This document shows, piece by piece, positions 51,107-52,702 of a stretch of DNA of 52,702 nt. The DNA comes from Tabrizicola soli (GTDB taxonomy: Bacteria > Pseudomonadota > Alphaproteobacteria > Rhodobacterales > Rhodobacteraceae), in contig NZ_JAEACP010000027.1 of the NCBI RefSeq assembly GCF_015999335.1, forward strand, positions 1 to 52,702. Direction: 5' to 3'. The first letter of the stretch is position 1. Each line of letters starts with the position of its first letter. A program made the position numbers and the translations under genes. Below the pieces are notes generated by a model. The model was not told the DNA's origin. It did no database searches and saw only the letters and a list, made by a program, of their open reading frames with translations.

Positions 51107-52131
51107 TGGGTGTTGTCAGCTGGATGGTCGGGACAGCGGACGGCTTCCTGGCCGATGCCGCCGAGTCGCAGTTCGGGGCTGTGGCGAGCAATACCGGCAC
51201 GATCGTCCTGCTGATGGTCACGCTTTCGCTGATCGGCGTCTGCATCAACATGGCCTTCCAGTTCCGCAGCATGGATGGGGCCAGCTTCTTCTGGTACCTC
51301 ATAAAGCTCGTCCTGATTGGGTTGTTTGCCTTTAACTGGGCGAACTTCAACACCGTTGCGAGCGCCATTGTCGGCGGCCTCGACTATATTGCTGGCTCTC
51401 TGGTGTCATCGGTCGGTGGAGGCGGTGCGGGAGCCACGCATTTCGCGGGAGAATTCGACATTCTGATCGAAAAGTTCAGCCAGTACCTGAATGCCATCGG
51501 AAGCAACCTGAACTGGATGACCGGCGCGATCCTCGGCGGCATCGGCCTCGTGCTCCTAAGCCTCCTTGGCTTCATGACCGGCATCGTCCTCATCTTCGCC
51601 AAGATGATGCTGACCCTGATGCTTGGCCTTGCGCCGATCATGATTGCGCTGTCGCTCTTCGATGCGACCAAGGATTTCTTCCACAGATGGGTCTCGACGA
51701 CGATCAGCTACGCCTTCTACCCCATCGTCATCGCCGCCATGTTCTCGACCGTCGTCGGCATGGCGAATTCGCTTCTGGCGCAGCTCGGCGACCCGAACTC
51801 CGCGACCAACATCGGCTCGCTGGTGCCGTTCTTCGTCATGGTGTTTCTGGCCAAGGGCTTCGTGGCGGCAACGCCCCTGATCGTGCGGGGGATATCGGGG
51901 AATCTGATGGTGGCTGCGGCACCTGCGATTGTCAGCGGGTCAGCAGGGGTGCTGCGGGGCTTGGTGAACACGTCCGGCGTGCAGGGAAGGGCGAGGATCG
52001 GGGCGATGACAACAGGAGAAGCTATTGGGCGGGGGGCGGTGCAGGCAACCGCAGCTGTGCGGAGCGCAGCAACGGCCGCTAGCGCGCAAGTGATCAGGAT
52101 AGCGGAGAGGGCGAAGCGGTTGGGTGGGTAA
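51106..52131 (+). CDS. virB6: VirB6/TrbL polytopic inner-membrane protein
   Basis: This 341-aa protein has an N-terminal segment GVVSWMVGTADGFLADAAES and at least five membrane helices, for example GTIVLLMVTLSLIGVCINMA, FFWYLIKLVLIGLFAFNWAN, GAILGGIGLVLLSLLGFMTG and MLTLMLGLAPIMIALSLF. The order and the polar loop FDATKDFFHRWVSTTISYAF match VirB6. It forms the inner-membrane channel part of the T4SS. Here it comes last, after virB11, a variant order that also occurs on other rhodobacterial plasmids. Confidence 0.92.
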   Translation: MGVVSWMVGTADGFLADAAESQFGAVASNTGTIVLLMVTLSLIGVCINMAFQFRSMDGASFFWYLIKLVLIGLFAFNWANFNTVASAIVGGLDYIAGSLVSSVGGGGAGATHFAGEFDILIEKFSQYLNAIGSNLNWMTGAILGGIGLVLLSLLGFMTGIVLIFAKMMLTLMLGLAPIMIALSLFDATKDFFHRWVSTTISYAFYPIVIAAMFSTVVGMANSLLAQLGDPNSATNIGSLVPFFVMVFLAKGFVAATPLIVRGISGNLMVAAAPAIVSGSAGVLRGLVNTSGVQGRARIGAMTTGEAIGRGAVQATAAVRSAATAASAQVIRIAERAKRLGG

Positions 52132-52404
52132 AGCCGGAAGCGATTGACGCTCCCGTGATGGAAGGTGGAGATTTCTCTGAAATTTCAGAAGCTTAAATGG
52201 TCCCGTGTGCAGCACATGTTCATGTTTCGATCGCGTTGTTTCGTGCTAGGTCGCGCTTGCCACGACAGGATGGTTCATCCGCAGCCGAGCGACATTCTAC
52301 CTTGCTCGGCCCGAGATGCGATAGCGGCTGCGGTGAAGAAAAGCTGACAAAGGGCAACTCTGCGTCACGTCCTTTCAGTTCACAGAATAGGATTCTACCA
52401 CCAC
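52132..52404. other. intergenic region after the VirB operon
   Basis: About 270 bases between the convergent ends of virB6 and a small minus-strand gene. A 14-bp palindrome TCTGAAATTTCAGA lies at 52176-52189, about 45 bases after the virB6 stop; it has no T-run, so it is a weak terminator candidate. No gene is supported. Confidence 0.35.
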
Positions 52405-52539
52405 CTATTTCTTCCTTTGCTCGCCAAGATTGGTCAGGGCTTTGCCCTTCGTGAAGTCGGCTGTTGCAACGACCTTTTCCTTCACCTTCTTGGGCTTCTT
52501 CGCTTCACGGTTGCCGCGTTGCTTGTCACCTTTGGACAA
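52405..52539 (-). CDS. small basic protein of a conserved alphaproteobacterial type, 44 aa
   Basis: From a TTG at 52539 the frame reads (M)SKGDKQRGNREAKKPKKVKE and ends at KALTNLGEQRKK. It is very rich in lysine. Short proteins starting SKGDKQRGNREAKKPK are common in alphaproteobacteria, usually annotated as hypothetical. GGAGGAATCGGA gives a strong ribosome-binding site. Function unknown; probably a nucleic-acid-binding or stress-related small protein. Confidence 0.7.
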   Translation of the reverse strand: MSKGDKQRGNREAKKPKKVKEKVVATADFTKGKALTNLGEQRKK

Positions 52540-52645
52540 TCCGATTCCTCCTGGTTCCGATTTTTTCTGAAGCACTGCTCGGTGTTTGTTTTCATTAACA
52601 CCGTGGATTGGTGTCCGGGGGCTCCTGCCCGCGGGACGCCGCCGT

Positions 52646-52702
52646 TCACATCATTCCGCCCATGTCGGGCATTTCGCTGCCGGCACCGGCCTTCTCGGGC
52701 TT
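52646..52702 (-). CDS. groEL: probable GroEL C-terminus (cut by window edge)
   Basis: The last 18 residues of a minus-strand gene read KPEKAGAGSEMPDMGGMM followed by TGA. The Met/Gly-rich end MPDMGGMM preceded by a charged KPEK run is characteristic of the flexible C-terminal tail of the chaperonin GroEL. Only this part is visible, so the assignment rests on the tail alone. If right, it would be one of several groEL copies, since the usual groESL operon is chromosomal, or it would mean that this replicon is a chromid. Confidence 0.55.
   Translation of the reverse strand, partial: KPEKAGAGSEMPDMGGMM

Noticed and set aside
1-52702. CRISPR arrays, cas genes, tRNA and rRNA genes
   Set aside because: I read both strands for regular spaced repeats and for conserved RNA gene signatures and saw none.

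Overview
The window looks like part of a large, low-copy plasmid or chromid of an alphaproteobacterium, most likely a member of the Rhodobacteraceae. It carries a complete repABC replicon (RepA, RepB, RepC, a counter-transcribed RNA and three copies of a parS-like palindrome). It also carries a VirB-type type IV secretion operon with the gene order and small accessory genes seen on plasmids of that family. GC content is high and most genes overlap by a few bases.

Layout, left to right. (1) 1-6.1 kb, mostly minus strand: the edge of an IS5-type element, a single-stranded DNA-binding protein, an H-NS-like protein, a 348-aa protein that resembles the AcrVA2 anti-CRISPR family, two small hypothetical genes and a large ParB-like protein. 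This mix resembles the leading-region and anti-defence content of conjugative plasmids. (2) 6.2-9.7 kb: repABC. (3) 9.9-15.1 kb: a serine resolvase gene interrupted near its start by a small TniA-TniB-TniQ transposon (10791-14299) whose terminal repeats can be read base by base. A 5'-truncated DUF1612-type gene lies on the other side. (4) 15.2-31.7 kb, minus strand: an eight-gene block with a double AAA+ ATPase, a WYL regulator, a phosphatase/ADP-ribosylglycohydrolase fusion, an AddB-like nuclease, an AddA-like helicase-nuclease, an unrecognised 443-aa protein, a PLD-family nuclease and a SNF2-type helicase. The last five genes all overlap. I do not recognise this combination as a named system, and it is the best candidate for an undescribed defence system here. 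(5) 32-33.5 kb: small accessory genes, including an esterase, ended by a second copy of a TniABQ-type transposon end. (6) 33.6-35.4 kb: a winged-helix plasmid protein and a secreted protein. (7) 35.6-40.2 kb: a Fic protein followed by a SIR2-HerA pair, a known type of anti-phage system. (8) 40.2-52.1 kb: secreted proteins and the VirB operon (VirB1, B2, B3, B4, lipoprotein, a VirB5-like transglycosylase, B5, B8, B9, B10, B11, a secreted protein, B6). (9) The right edge holds a small basic protein and what looks like the C-terminus of GroEL.

Together the genes describe a self-maintaining, probably conjugative replicon. Its backbone (repABC, T4SS, leading-region genes) has taken up at least two defence cassettes next to transposon ends. 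No relaxase or VirD4 coupling protein is inside the window, so whether it transfers by itself cannot be judged from this sequence. I saw no tRNA, rRNA or CRISPR array.
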